DNA of 64,000 nt from assembly GCF_000377625.1 (NCBI RefSeq), contig NZ_KB898336.1, positions 18,201 to 82,200 on the forward strand, given 5' to 3'. The notes below the pieces were generated by a model. It did not search any database, was not told the DNA's origin, and saw only the letters and a program-made list of their open reading frames with translations. The DNA comes from Prevotella veroralis DSM 19559 = JCM 6290. Its GTDB lineage: Bacteria; Bacteroidota; Bacteroidia; Bacteroidales; Bacteroidaceae. Shown here one piece after another: positions 10,928 through 19,849 of the stretch (positions within the stretch are counted from its first letter, which is position 1; every line of letters begins with the position of its first letter). The translations under genes were made by a program, and so were the position numbers.

Positions 10928-10935
10928 TATATTTG
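10928..10935 (+). promoter_or_regulatory. -7 promoter element for the FMN-binding-type gene
   Basis: TATATTTG, matching TAnnTTTG, 37 bp before the ATG at 10973. Confidence 0.75.
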
Positions 10936-10972
10936 CAAGCACACAGATAGCAAATAGATAAAGGTAAAAATA

Positions 10973-11383
10973 ATGTTGAATAAGAAGTTTCTTTCAGCTA
11001 CCTTCATAGCTTTAGCAATTACAGGTAGCGTTGCTTTTGCTGCAGTCCAGCAGGGAAAGGTGATGTATAAACAAGCAGATGGAACATACGTAGTGAACAC
11101 CACGACCCTAACTCCAAATGTAAAGGGATTTAAGGGGGCTACTCCTGTGGAGGTTTATATCAAGAATAACAAGGTTGTAAAGGTTGTTCCATTGGCAAAT
11201 CATGAATCACCTCGATACTTCAACACGGTGAAGCAGAACCTACTCCCTAAGTTTGAAGGAATGAAAGTGGCTAAGGCTGCAAAGGCAGAGCAGGTTGATG
11301 GTGCAACAGGTGCTACATTCTCTTCACGTGCAATAAAGGCTAATGTGGCTGCTGCAGTGGCTTATTACAAGAAGAATAAGTAA
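10973..11383 (+). CDS. Secreted FMN-binding-domain protein (RnfG/NqrC-like domain)
   Basis: A 136-residue exported protein. A signal peptide covers residues 1-23 (KK start, hydrophobic core, AFA end). The remainder is one small FMN-binding domain: YIKNNKVVKVV, then the flavinylation-type motif DGATGAT at 109-115 followed by FSSRAIKANVAAAVAYY, as in RnfG/NqrC-related domains where the last Thr is esterified to FMN by ApbE. Carrying only the domain, it is likely a periplasmic, covalently flavinylated electron carrier; the redox partner is not encoded nearby. The ABM monooxygenase gene follows after 28 bp, probably in the same operon. Covalent FMN is inferred from the motif alone. Confidence 0.85.
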   Translation: MLNKKFLSATFIALAITGSVAFAAVQQGKVMYKQADGTYVVNTTTLTPNVKGFKGATPVEVYIKNNKVVKVVPLANHESPRYFNTVKQNLLPKFEGMKVAKAAKAEQVDGATGATFSSRAIKANVAAAVAYYKKNK

Positions 11384-11411
11384 AGTTTTATCGACTAAAT
11401 AAGTAGAAATT

Positions 11412-11696
11412 ATGATCAGATTAAACGCTTTTTTCAAGGTAAAAGAGGGTGTTACGACAGCTCAAGTGAAGGCTCTTGCAGACGAGTTAGTGGAAATCTC
11501 TCGAAAAGATGAGGGCAACAAAGGTTACGATTTGTTTGAGAGTGCAACCCAACCGGGTGTTTTCATGTTTTGTGAAACATGGGAGAATAAGGTTTGCTTA
11601 GCCCGTCATGCCCGTTCAGAGCACTTCACTCGCATTGTTCCTGAGATTGAGAAGCTGACGGAAGGAGGCTTGAGTATAGAACAGTTCGAGCGTTAA
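11412..11696 (+). CDS. Antibiotic biosynthesis monooxygenase (ABM) family protein
   Basis: A 94-residue single-domain protein with the ABM/YgiN ferredoxin-like fold: an opening beta strand IRLNAFFKVKEG, then SRKDEGNKGYDLFES, PGVFMFCETWENK and HARSEHFTRIVPEIEKL. These segments match small quinol/peroxide-response monooxygenases that act without a cofactor. The HARSEHF region carries the usual conserved His and Phe. It follows the FMN-binding protein gene by 28 bp and both may deal with redox or oxidative stress. The exact substrate is unknown. Confidence 0.9.
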   Translation: MIRLNAFFKVKEGVTTAQVKALADELVEISRKDEGNKGYDLFESATQPGVFMFCETWENKVCLARHARSEHFTRIVPEIEKLTEGGLSIEQFER

Positions 11697-11700
11697 AGAA

Positions 11701-11983
11701 GCCTCACCCCCGCCCCCTCTCCGAATGGAGAGGGGAGTAGATAGTACTAAATCTTACGTTCTTTCGATAGAATAGAGATTATTCCTTTTGGAGGTATCGT
11801 ACGTCTATTATAAAATAAAAAGAGTTCATTTGCATGATAGCAAATGAACTCTTTTTATTTTTCTTATATGTATCTAACCTCACAGAAGAATGTTATTTGT
11901 CTCACAAGTAAACATTATTTAGTCTACAAGCAAGTCTTACTAATCACTCCCCTCTCCATTCGGAGAGGGGGCGGGGGTGAGGC
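11701..11983. mobile_element. 283-bp non-autonomous element with perfect 37-bp terminal inverted repeats
   Basis: Positions 11701-11737 and 11947-11983 are exact reverse complements over 37 bp (arm begins GCCTCACCCCCGCC). The interior is non-coding and holds a strong 17-bp hairpin at 11817-11856. Related GC-rich arms recur at about 17673, 25441-25520, 34600, 39231 and 48330-48475. It lies between the ABM gene and the convergent asd gene. The symmetric, gene-free structure is MITE-like; no clear target duplication was seen. Confidence 0.85.
11817..11856. terminator. Bidirectional intrinsic terminator hairpin
   Basis: A perfect 17-bp stem (AAAAAGAGTTCATTTGC with its complement) with a 6-nt loop, an A-run on the left and a T-run on the right. 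It could stop transcripts from both the ABM gene and asd. It lies inside the 283-bp inverted-repeat element. Confidence 0.85.
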
Positions 11984-12003
11984 TTTTTTTATAGTCTCTA
12001 CCC

Positions 12004-13017
12004 TTACTTCACATCCCCCACCTTAATCAGATACTCTGCAATCTGCACTGCATTCAATGCCGCACCCTTACGTATCTGATCACCAGTAAGCCATAGCGTG
12101 TTACCGTTGTCATCGGCTAGATCCTTGCGAATACGACCTACATAGACATCGTCCTTACCTGCACTCTCGAGTGGCATTGGGTACACATAGTGCTGCGGAT
12201 CATCAACGAGTGTTACGCCAGGAGCCGCCTTCAATGCCTCACGAATCTCTTCAACAGATAGCGGGCGTTCGGTCTCGAACCATACAGCCTCCGAATGGCT
12301 GCGGAGTGAAGAGACGCGAACACAGGTCGCAGAAGTGCGTACGTCGGAGTGCATTATTTTACGCGTCTCATTAAACATCTTCATTTCTTCCTTCGTATAG
12401 TCGTTCTCTGTCATCTTATCTATTTGTGGGATGACATTGTAAGCGAGCTGGTGTGGAAACTTCTCGATGGTCTTTACCTCACCAGTCTCAACCAGTTCCT
12501 TGTATTGTTGTTGCAGTTCTTGCATGGCAGCAGCGCCCGCACCCGATGCACTCTGGTAACTACTGACATGCACCTTCTTGATATGACTGAGCTTATCGAT
12601 AGGGTTTAAGACAACAACCATCATAATCGTTGTACAGTTAGGGTTGGCTATAATACCACGAGGACGTATGAGGGCATCCTCTGGGTTGATCTCTGGAACA
12701 ACCAAAGGAACGTCTGCTTCCTGACGGAACTGGCTGGAGTTATCAATCATCACAGCACCGTATCGGGTGATCGTATCGGCAAACTCGGCTGAAGTACCAC
12801 CGCCTGCGCTGGTGAAAGCAATGTCTACATCCTTGAAATCGTCGTTATGCTGGAGTAGTTTTACTTCATATTCTTTACCCTTAAAAACGTACTTCTTGCC
12901 TGCAGAACGCGTTGAACCAAAGAGTACAAGGTCATCCATTGGGAAATTCCTTTCCGCTAAGATGCGTAGGAACTCCTGCCCAACTGCACCGCTAGCACCC
13001 ACAATTGCTACTTTCAT
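12004..13017 (-). CDS. asd: Aspartate-semialdehyde dehydrogenase
   Basis: Converts aspartyl phosphate to aspartate semialdehyde with NADPH, feeding lysine/diaminopimelate, threonine and methionine synthesis. The protein has an N-terminal Rossmann motif [12 protein letters not shown], the catalytic Cys in NPNCTT (about residue 128), the substrate-binding segment [10 protein letters not shown], and a C-terminal [16 protein letters not shown] chose the start at 13017 ([10 protein letters not shown]), giving 337 residues; an extra upstream ATG at 13041 would add eight unconserved residues and lies only about 18 bp past the -7 element. It converges on the 283-bp repeat element. Identification is firm. 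Confidence 0.97.
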   Translation of the reverse strand: MKVAIVGASGAVGQEFLRILAERNFPMDDLVLFGSTRSAGKKYVFKGKEYEVKLLQHNDDFKDVDIAFTSAGGGTSAEFADTITRYGAVMIDNSSQFRQEADVPLVVPEINPEDALIRPRGIIANPNCTTIMMVVVLNPIDKLSHIKKVHVSSYQSASGAGAAAMQELQQQYKELVETGEVKTIEKFPHQLAYNVIPQIDKMTENDYTKEEMKMFNETRKIMHSDVRTSATCVRVSSLRSHSEAVWFETERPLSVEEIREALKAAPGVTLVDDPQHYVYPMPLESAGKDDVYVGRIRKDLADDNGNTLWLTGDQIRKGAALNAVQIAEYLIKVGDVK

Positions 13018-13058
13018 ATACTTTGTTTTTATTGTTTTCAATTAATCACTTGTACTTG

Positions 13059-13066
13059 CAAAAGTA
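13059..13066 (-). promoter_or_regulatory. -7 promoter element for asd
   Basis: TACTTTTG on the minus strand, a TAnnTTTG match, 42 bp before the chosen asd start. Confidence 0.65.
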
Positions 13067-13149
13067 CTATTTTTCTTGTAATACAAGCTACAATCTGTCT
13101 TTCTTTTAGCCTTTGGTGGGTTATATTTGCCTATATTCAACTTCTTTTG

Positions 13150-13157
13150 TAACTTTG
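13150..13157 (+). promoter_or_regulatory. -7 promoter element for the DUF1016 nuclease gene
   Basis: TAACTTTG, 94 bp before the ATG at 13252. A second match, TATATTTG at 13122-13129, lies upstream. Confidence 0.6.
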
Positions 13158-13251
13158 ACCTCGGATTTAATAGAGTACATCTATAACTAAAAACACTTGA
13201 GAAGAAGAGAAGTAAGAAGGCTTGAGTTGAACAATCTAAACAATTATAACA

Positions 13252-14355
13252 ATGAATAATACTACACAAGAACCCGAACTTCCAAGCAAAGAGCATTTGT
13301 TTGAAGAGAGTTGCTTAATCATCGATGAGGCGCAACATGAGGCGTATCATGCCGTGAATATCGCCCTACTGAAGCGTAATTGGCTGTTAGGAAAGAGGCT
13401 GAATGAGGAGCTATTAAAGTATTCCCGTGCTGATTATGGTAAGCGAGTTATACAAGAGTTAAGCGGTCTACTTGTACATAGATATGGTAAGGGTTTCTCT
13501 AAGAGTAACCTTTATAATTACATACTCTTTAGTCAACTTTACCCAGACATATTCCAGTTTTCGACTGGAAAATCGGCTCTACATGACATTCTCCAGTCGG
13601 TGACTGGAAAATCTTCCATTCGTCTCACTTGGACACATTATAGCGTATTGTTGCAGGTTCGAGATGATGAGGCAAGGGCATGGTATGAGCAGGAAGCTGT
13701 TACAGAGGGTTGGAGCGTTAGAACACTCCAGCGTAACGTGAGTAGTCAGTACTACTATCGTCTATTGCAATCTCATCATAAGGAGCTGGTAAGAGAGGAG
13801 ATGCTAGAGAAAAGCAGTCCACTTGTTGAGAAGTTGGAATTCATTAAAAGCCCTGTTGTTGCAGAGTTCTTAGGATTCACACCGAATACTTCTTTTACGG
13901 AAACAGACCTAGAGAGCAGTATTATCAGTAATCTCCAGAAGTTCATCATGGAGCTAGGAAAGGGCTACGCATTCGTTGGGCGCCAGCAACATATCCATAC
14001 GGAGAAGGAGGATTATTACATCGATTTGGTCTTTTATAACTACTTCCTAAAGTGCTTCGTATTGATGGATCTAAAGACATCAAAGGTTACGCACCAGGAT
14101 GTGGGGCAGATGGATATGTATGTCAGGATGTTTGATGAGCTCAAACGGACGGATGGTGATAACCCGACCATAGGTATTCTTTTATGTTCGGACACGGATG
14201 AAGACATTGCACGATACTCCATACTTCACGATAGTAAACAACTTTTTGCGACAAAGTATAAGCTCTATCTACCCACACAAGAGGAACTGAAGGCAGAGAT
14301 AGAAGCGCAGAAAGCACAGTATTACTTACAGTTTAAAGGGCAAAATAAGTCGTGA
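13252..14355 (+). CDS. DUF1016/YhcG-type PD-(D/E)XK nuclease-family protein
   Basis: A 367-residue protein with an N-terminal winged-helix DUF1016 domain (about 15-190: WLLGKRLNEEL, YGKRVIQELS, GFSKSNLYNY, TWTHYSVLLQV) and a C-terminal PD-(D/E)XK nuclease domain (about 205-350). Likely catalytic residues lie in YYIDLVFYN and LMDLKTSKV, followed by GQMDMYVRMFDE, the order found in YhcG proteins. Family members often sit beside restriction systems or in mobile regions and are thought to act on nucleic acids; function is not settled. Here it stands alone between asd and an antiporter, without methylase or specificity genes. It is preceded by a TAACTTTG promoter element. Confidence 0.9.
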   Translation: MNNTTQEPELPSKEHLFEESCLIIDEAQHEAYHAVNIALLKRNWLLGKRLNEELLKYSRADYGKRVIQELSGLLVHRYGKGFSKSNLYNYILFSQLYPDIFQFSTGKSALHDILQSVTGKSSIRLTWTHYSVLLQVRDDEARAWYEQEAVTEGWSVRTLQRNVSSQYYYRLLQSHHKELVREEMLEKSSPLVEKLEFIKSPVVAEFLGFTPNTSFTETDLESSIISNLQKFIMELGKGYAFVGRQQHIHTEKEDYYIDLVFYNYFLKCFVLMDLKTSKVTHQDVGQMDMYVRMFDELKRTDGDNPTIGILLCSDTDEDIARYSILHDSKQLFATKYKLYLPTQEELKAEIEAQKAQYYLQFKGQNKS

Positions 14356-14563
14356 TAATTTACGCTCCGGCATATATACAAAGGGTGTAAAATGGGGTTC
14401 ATCTCTTGAAGTAATATACCTGTTTGATAGTTGGAAGCACTCTTTACCTATTGTAAAGCACAAGCAGTGGAATCGAAATGTATATGTTTAGCATTTCTTT
14501 TCCGCTGCTTTTCTTTTTGTTTCTTCGGTGTTCTGTATTGTTTTGAAGCATAAGTAATAGTAT

Positions 14564-14642
14564 TATCTAAGTGTGATAATTAATTATCTAAGCGTGATAA
14601 TTAGTTATCTAAGTCTGATAATACTTTATCACGCTTAGATAA
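14564..14642. repeat. Three 21-nt direct repeats plus one inverted copy
   Basis: TATCTAAG-(T/C)GTGATAA units start at 14564, 14585 and 14606 with 21-nt spacing, then an exact inverted copy TTATCACGCTTAGATA starts at 14626. The array is non-coding, AT-rich, and about 210 bp upstream of the antiporter start. It could be an operator cluster or a tandem repeat array. Confidence 0.8.
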
Positions 14643-14651
14643 TAAGAAAAG

Positions 14652-14681
14652 ATACGTATTCCGTGAATGCAGAATACGTAT
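14652..14681. repeat. Perfect 10-bp inverted repeat
   Basis: ATACGTATTC (14652-14661) and GAATACGTAT (14672-14681) are exact reverse complements, spaced 10 nt. A further AATACGGGAG and GCGTATGTAA nearby are partial echoes. A dyad of this size suits a dimeric regulator binding upstream of the antiporter promoter, but no regulator is known. Confidence 0.6.
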
Positions 14682-14817
14682 GTAAAGAATACGGGAGCCG
14701 CAGGAACTGAATGCGGAAAGCGTATGTAAGTGTGGGGAACAAAGTATATTGACTTAAATTTTGGCTTATATAATTTATGAATATATGCTAAGATGGAATG
14801 TTGCCAAACTTTTTTAG

Positions 14818-14825
14818 TAACTTTG
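14818..14825 (+). promoter_or_regulatory. -7 promoter element for the antiporter
   Basis: TAACTTTG, 25 bp before the ATG at 14850, leaving a short leader. Confidence 0.7.
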
Positions 14826-14849
14826 CAAGCAATAAGTTAATAGACATTC

Positions 14850-16967
14850 ATGTTGCATTTATCACAGTATTTCCCTATAGCCGACCCGACACTGATATTC
14901 TTTGTGGTGCTTTTGATGATACTTATTTCACCTATCATCATGGGTCGATTGCGCATACCTCATATCATTGGTATGGTGTTGGCGGGAGTTATCGTTGGTA
15001 AGTACGGGCTGAATATCTTGGAGCGTGATGCTTCATTCGAGTTATTCGGGCGTGTTGGCTTGTATTATATTATGTTCTTAGCGGGGCTTGAGATGGATAT
15101 GGAGGGGCTGAAGAAGAATCGTAATCGGGTGATGATCTTCGGGCTGTTAACCTTCCTTTGTCCGTTTATTATGACTTATCTGATGGGCGTTAGTTTGTTG
15201 AGTTATACGCCATTAGCCGCATTGTTACTCGCTGCTATTATGGCATCGAACACGCTGATAGCCTATCCGATCGTAGGAAGATATGGACTGACACGGCACA
15301 CAAGTTCGACGTTGAGTGTTGGCTCTTCCATGATGGCACTCTTCATTGCTTTGATCGTGATGGCATCAATCGTCAATAGCTTCCATGGCGGTGGGGGAGT
15401 TGGCTTCTGGTTGTTCTTCGTTGTGAAGTTTGTTGTTTATTGTGCTGGACTAATCTTCTTTATACCCCGTCTTGCTCGTTGGTTCTTGCGCCGTTATTCT
15501 GATGCTGTTATGCAGTTTATCTTCATCTTAGCGGTTGTATTTCTTTCGGCTTCTTTATCTGATGCTGTTGGCTTAGAGGGCATCTTTGGTGCATTCTTGT
15601 CTGGTTTGATCCTAAATAGATATGTTCCGAAGGTTTCTCCGTTGATGAATCGCATTGAGTTTACGGGTAATGCGCTGTTCATTCCTTACTTCCTAATTGG
15701 TGTGGGAATGTTGATCAATGTTCGTTTACTCTTCTCTGGCACCAACATCTTATGGGTGGTCTTTTGCCTTGTTGTCTTTGGAACATTGGGTAAGGCAGTG
15801 GCAGCATATATTGCCGCAAGACTCTTTAAGATGTCGAAGATGTCGGGGCACATGATGTTCGGTCTTACGAGTGCGCACGCCGCAGGTGCTATTGCCATGG
15901 TGATGGTGGGGCGTCGCTTGGAGGTTTCTCCCGGAGTTTACCTCTTTGGAGATGAGGTGTTGAATGGTATTGTGATTATGATACTCTTCACTTGTATCAT
16001 ATCAACATTGGTTACAGAGTGGGCTGCTCAGCGCATTCGTTTACAAGAGAAAGAGGAACCAGAGATGGTGAAGACGCTTAACGACGAGAAGATTCTTATT
16101 CCTGTGAAGTATCCTGAATATGCAGAGAGTTTGGTCTCTATGGCTATAATGATGCGTAATCCACGACTAAAGAAGGAGCTTGTCGCCCTAAATGTAGTGT
16201 ATGATGATGTTAATATGCGGCATAATCAAGTGGAGGGGCAGCGTTTGTTGGAACAGATTCATCGGTTAGCTAGTTCTTCAGATGTACCAATGACAACGCA
16301 GGTGCGCATAGCGGCGAATATTGCTAATGGTATCAAACATGCTTTTAAAGAGTTTCAGACATCTGAGATACTTATGGGGTTGCACTTCCATAAGGATATA
16401 AATAAGAACTTTTGGGGGGAGTTCACACGTAGTTTGTATAATGGATTGAGCCGACAAATTATCATTACTCGTATTACCCAACCCCTGAATACGATAAGAA
16501 GAATACAAGTTGCAGTGCCTTCTCGTGCAGAGTTTGAGCCTGGTTTCTATCGTTGGTTAGAGCGATTGGCACGTCTGGCAGGTAATTTGGAGTGCCGTAT
16601 CGTGTTTCATGGTCGCCGCGAGAGTTTGCAACTCATAACGGAGTTCATTCGTAATAGATTCCCTAGTGTGCGTGCCGAGTACGAGGAGATGTATCATTGG
16701 AAAGAACTTCCAGATTTGGCAACACGTGTGAAGGCTGATCAGCTATTTGTGATCGTCACAGCTCGTAAGGGTACAATTTCTTATAAGAGTGCGATGGAAC
16801 GATTACCAGAAGAGGTGAATCGCTACTTCAAGGGTAAGACACTGATGATAATTTTTCCTGATCAGTATGGCAATCGTATGGACGATATGACGTTTGCTCA
16901 ACCACAACATACGGAGGAACGCAGTGCTTACGAGGCTGTGAGAGAGTGGATTCATAATAAGGTGTAA
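14850..16967 (+). CDS. Kef-type (CPA2) cation:proton antiporter with C-terminal UspA-like region
   Basis: A 705-residue inner-membrane transporter. Residues about 1-400 hold some 12 hydrophobic segments with typical CPA2 motifs: GRLRIPHIIGMVLAG, LFGRVGLYYIMFLAGLEMD (the transport Asp-type region), MASNTLIAYPIVGRYGLT and GLEGIFGAFLSGL. The C-terminal ~300 residues are soluble, with EKILIPVKYPE and MMRNPRLKKELVALNVV, resembling universal-stress-type or TrkA-like regulatory domains. Substrate is probably Na+ or K+ exchanged for H+. The 21-nt repeat cluster and a TAACTTTG element precede it. An ATP-binding LolD-type gene follows after 58 bp. Ion specificity cannot be read from sequence. Confidence 0.9.
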   Translation: MLHLSQYFPIADPTLIFFVVLLMILISPIIMGRLRIPHIIGMVLAGVIVGKYGLNILERDASFELFGRVGLYYIMFLAGLEMDMEGLKKNRNRVMIFGLLTFLCPFIMTYLMGVSLLSYTPLAALLLAAIMASNTLIAYPIVGRYGLTRHTSSTLSVGSSMMALFIALIVMASIVNSFHGGGGVGFWLFFVVKFVVYCAGLIFFIPRLARWFLRRYSDAVMQFIFILAVVFLSASLSDAVGLEGIFGAFLSGLILNRYVPKVSPLMNRIEFTGNALFIPYFLIGVGMLINVRLLFSGTNILWVVFCLVVFGTLGKAVAAYIAARLFKMSKMSGHMMFGLTSAHAAGAIAMVMVGRRLEVSPGVYLFGDEVLNGIVIMILFTCIISTLVTEWAAQRIRLQEKEEPEMVKTLNDEKILIPVKYPEYAESLVSMAIMMRNPRLKKELVALNVVYDDVNMRHNQVEGQRLLEQIHRLASSSDVPMTTQVRIAANIANGIKHAFKEFQTSEILMGLHFHKDINKNFWGEFTRSLYNGLSRQIIITRITQPLNTIRRIQVAVPSRAEFEPGFYRWLERLARLAGNLECRIVFHGRRESLQLITEFIRNRFPSVRAEYEEMYHWKELPDLATRVKADQLFVIVTARKGTISYKSAMERLPEEVNRYFKGKTLMIIFPDQYGNRMDDMTFAQPQHTEERSAYEAVREWIHNKV

Positions 16968-17025
16968 GAGGGTATTAGGCTAATAAGCCCAATAAGGCTA
17001 ATAGCCCCAATAAAAGAATAGCATT

Positions 17026-17721
17026 ATGATAGATATTAAGAACATAACCAAGAGTTTCGGTTCACTGCAGGTGCTGAAGGGTATCGACTTGCATATTAAT
17101 AAAGGAGAAGTGGTGAGCATTGTCGGACCGTCAGGTGCTGGTAAGACAACCTTATTGCAGATTATCGGTACCCTGGATAAGCCTGATAGTGGTTCTGTCA
17201 TTGTCGATGGAATTGACGTTGGGAGTCTTTCAACGGGGAAGTTGAGCGACTTCCGTAACCAACATCTCGGCTTTGTATTCCAGTTCCATCAACTCTTACC
17301 AGAGTTCACAGCCCTTGAGAACATCATGATTCCTGCTTACATTGCAGGCAGAAAGACGAAGGAAGCACGTCAGCGCGCAGAGGAGTTATTAGCGTTTATG
17401 GGGTTGAGTGACCGTGCAAGTCATAAGCCCAACGAACTATCAGGTGGTGAGAAGCAGCGTGTGGCAGTAGCTCGAGCATTGGTAAACAATCCATCTGTCA
17501 TCCTTGCCGATGAGCCTTCAGGTAGTTTGGACACAAAGAACAAAGAAGAGTTGCATCAACTCTTCTTCGATCTCCGCGATAAGTTCGGTCAGACTTTCGT
17601 CATAGTTACTCATGATGAAGGGCTTGCACACATAACAGATAGAACGATACATCTCAAAGATGGTATGATAGAAAGCCTCCCCCAACCCCTACAGAAGGAG
17701 GGAGTGCTGTTATCGAGATAG
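17026..17721 (+). CDS. lolD: LolD-type ABC transporter ATPase
   Basis: A 231-residue ABC ATPase of the LolD/MacB lineage. Walker A is GPSGAGKT at 34-41, the signature is LSGGEKQ, Walker B is [12 protein letters not shown], and the H-loop is VTHDEG. The Q-loop segment [17 protein letters not shown] is characteristic of LolD, which powers release of lipoproteins from the inner membrane. No permease is adjacent, as is common in Bacteroidota. The last ~15 residues ([15 protein letters not shown]) are encoded by a dispersed GC-rich repeat (17673-17708), so the C-terminus may be altered relative to orthologues. Assignment as LolD rather than FtsE or MacB-type is likely but not certain. Confidence 0.85.
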   Translation: MIDIKNITKSFGSLQVLKGIDLHINKGEVVSIVGPSGAGKTTLLQIIGTLDKPDSGSVIVDGIDVGSLSTGKLSDFRNQHLGFVFQFHQLLPEFTALENIMIPAYIAGRKTKEARQRAEELLAFMGLSDRASHKPNELSGGEKQRVAVARALVNNPSVILADEPSGSLDTKNKEELHQLFFDLRDKFGQTFVIVTHDEGLAHITDRTIHLKDGMIESLPQPLQKEGVLLSR

Positions 17722-17828
17722 AGAATGAGTAGATTCTTAGAATGATAAGTCTGTTACTTAAAGAATGTTGTTCTTATGTTACTCTGTCTTATAAGAGATT
17801 ATCTTGTCTTCAACTATAAAGGGTTATT

Positions 17829-18698
17829 ATGTCTAAAATAAAGCTCGGAGCATACAACACGCTCACTGTATTAAAGATTGCCTTACGTGAAGGCAATGGA
17901 GAACCATTTGGACTTTTCCTCGATGGAGGATCAGATGGTGAGATTCTCATGCCTCAGAAGTATGTGCCAGAAAGTACTGAGATAGGTGATGAGATAGAAG
18001 TGTTTGTCTATCTTGACCAAGACGAACGCCCTATTGCTACGACCGAAGAACCTCTGGCACAGGTGGGCGACTTTGCTTACTTGGAGTGTTCGTGGGTCAA
18101 TGAGTATGGTGCATTCCTTTCGTGGGGTGTGATGAAAGACCTCTTTTGTCCGTTCCGTGAGCAGAAAAAGCGCATGGTAATGGGCAATTCATATATTGTG
18201 CATATCCATTTGGATGAGGATAGTTATCGCCTTGTGGCGTCTGCTAAAGTGGAACATTATCTTGACGAACGTCGACCACGTGATTATAAGCATGGACAGA
18301 AGGTTGATCTTCTTGTATGGCAGAAGACAGATCTTGGTTTTAAGGTGATTGTTGATAACCAGTATCCAGGTCTTATCTATGAAGATCAGGTGTTCCAATA
18401 TGTTCACACTGGCGACCGATTGAAGGGTTACATATCCACTGTTCGCCCCGATGGAAAGATTGATTGTACACTCCAACCCACAGGGCAGCAGCATGCAGAA
18501 GACTTTGCAGAGGTGCTCCTCCAGTATCTCCGTGAGCATAATGGCATCTGCGACCTTGGCGATAAGAGCGAAGCAGAAGATATCAAGCGTCGTTTCCAGG
18601 TATCGAAGAAAGTGTATAAGCGAGCTATTGGCGATCTTTACAAGCGCCGGCTCATCACTGTTGAACCATTGTCTATACGCTTAGTCGGCGAGCAATGA
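17829..18698 (+). CDS. CvfB-like RNA-binding protein with S1 domains
   Basis: A 289-residue cytosolic protein of the CvfB/YitL family. It carries S1-like OB domains (KIALREGNGEPFGLFLDGGSDGEILMPQKYVP; GDFAYLECSWVNEYGAFLSWGVMKDLFCPFREQ; GDRLKGYISTVRPDGKIDCTL) and a C-terminal winged helix (EDIKRRFQVSKKVYKRAIGDLYKRRLI). CvfB binds RNA in Staphylococcus and influences virulence gene expression; its role in Bacteroidota is unknown. It starts 107 bp after lolD and ends 50 bp before tcdA, so the three may be read together. Confidence 0.92.
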   Translation: MSKIKLGAYNTLTVLKIALREGNGEPFGLFLDGGSDGEILMPQKYVPESTEIGDEIEVFVYLDQDERPIATTEEPLAQVGDFAYLECSWVNEYGAFLSWGVMKDLFCPFREQKKRMVMGNSYIVHIHLDEDSYRLVASAKVEHYLDERRPRDYKHGQKVDLLVWQKTDLGFKVIVDNQYPGLIYEDQVFQYVHTGDRLKGYISTVRPDGKIDCTLQPTGQQHAEDFAEVLLQYLREHNGICDLGDKSEAEDIKRRFQVSKKVYKRAIGDLYKRRLITVEPLSIRLVGEQ

Positions 18699-18748
18699 TC
18701 TTTTTAACTCGCTTTCTTTGCAGCCCAAATAAAGGATAATAAAATACA

Positions 18749-19633
18749 ATGCAGAATCAATTTTCAAGAACCCAACTCCTCCTTGGTAAGCCTGCTATCG
18801 ACACCTTGAATGGTAGTCGTGTCGCTGTCTTTGGTGTTGGAGGCGTTGGTGGATATGTTGTGGAAGTCTTGGCACGCAGTGGCGTGGGAGCTATTGATGT
18901 TATTGATGACGACCGTGTTTGTTTGACGAATGTCAATCGTCAACTCCTTGCCACCACTCGAACAGTGGGGAAGCATAAAGTAGATGTAGCAGAAGAGCGT
19001 ATTCACTCTATCAATCCTCGTTGTATTGTACGAAAATATCAAACATTTTATCTGCCCGACAATGCTGATCAATTCGACTTCTCACATTATGATTATGTCA
19101 TTGATTGCATTGATACAGTAACAGCTAAGCTCGATCTCATCTATCGTTCTCATGAGTTGAATATCCCATTGCTCTCTTGTATGGGTGCAGCTTATAAACT
19201 GGATGCCACGCAGTTTCGTGTGACCGACATCTTCAAGACTATTAACGACCCACTGGCGAAGGTGATTCGTAAGAAACTTCGTAAGACAAAGATTAAGCAT
19301 CTTAAAGTAGTATATAGTCCTGAAGAACCGCTTGAGAGTATAGAACAACCCGAAATCTCTTGTCGTTTCCATTGTATCTGCCCTGATAAGGATATGCGTA
19401 AGTGCACCGATCGCCATACTATTCCCAATTCTAATGCGTGGGTACCAGCTGCGGCTGGACTTATTGCAGGTGGAGAAGCTGTGAAAGATCTTATCAATCT
19501 AGCCCACACTATGCGCATTCGCCCTGAAGAAGAAGCTACCAGTGAGCCTGCCCGCATCGCACGTGAGCGTGCTGCAAAGATGTTGGAAGAATATAAAAGG
19601 CTCAAAGCAGAGAAGGCAGTAGTAAGTAAATAA
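18749..19633 (+). CDS. tcdA: tRNA threonylcarbamoyladenosine dehydratase (TcdA/CsdL)
   Basis: A 294-residue ThiF/E1-like enzyme that cyclises t6A37 in tRNAs to ct6A using ATP. The nucleotide-binding motif GVGGVGGYVVEVLARSGVG begins at 29, followed by DDDRVCLTNVNRQ (the E1-type N-R-Q), a central DYVIDCIDTVTAKLDLI and the SCMGAAYKLDATQF region. SNAWVPAAAGLIAG near residue 230 is also family-typical. It ends shortly before a terminator hairpin (19704-19747). It is probably co-transcribed with the CvfB-like gene. Identification rests on clear family features. Confidence 0.94.
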   Translation: MQNQFSRTQLLLGKPAIDTLNGSRVAVFGVGGVGGYVVEVLARSGVGAIDVIDDDRVCLTNVNRQLLATTRTVGKHKVDVAEERIHSINPRCIVRKYQTFYLPDNADQFDFSHYDYVIDCIDTVTAKLDLIYRSHELNIPLLSCMGAAYKLDATQFRVTDIFKTINDPLAKVIRKKLRKTKIKHLKVVYSPEEPLESIEQPEISCRFHCICPDKDMRKCTDRHTIPNSNAWVPAAAGLIAGGEAVKDLINLAHTMRIRPEEEATSEPARIARERAAKMLEEYKRLKAEKAVVSK

Positions 19634-19703
19634 ATTTCTCTATAAGCGATTTATACGACATCGTGATTGATATTCGATAATTCGAACTTACGAAAAGAAA
19701 ATT

Positions 19704-19747
19704 ATAAAGGACATTTGGTGATCTCTTATCTTCCAGATGCCCTTTAT
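19704..19747 (+). terminator. Intrinsic terminator-like hairpin after tcdA
   Basis: ATAAAGGACATTTGG (19704-19718) pairs with CCAGATGCCCTTTAT. A nearly identical stem occurs after the OsmC gene at 41951-41996, so the hairpin itself may be a mobile or shared terminator module. Confidence 0.7.
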
Positions 19748-19849
19748 TCATAGCAAGTTTCTAAGTTTAAGACAGTTCTATCAGATCAAAACACACTAAC
19801 ATTTGTAATTTTTGTCCGCTTATAGACCCTCTTGGACGTAGGTGCATTA

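Noticed and set aside
13252..14355. Restriction-modification system
   Set aside because: The DUF1016/PDDEXK protein stands alone; no methylase or specificity gene is present.
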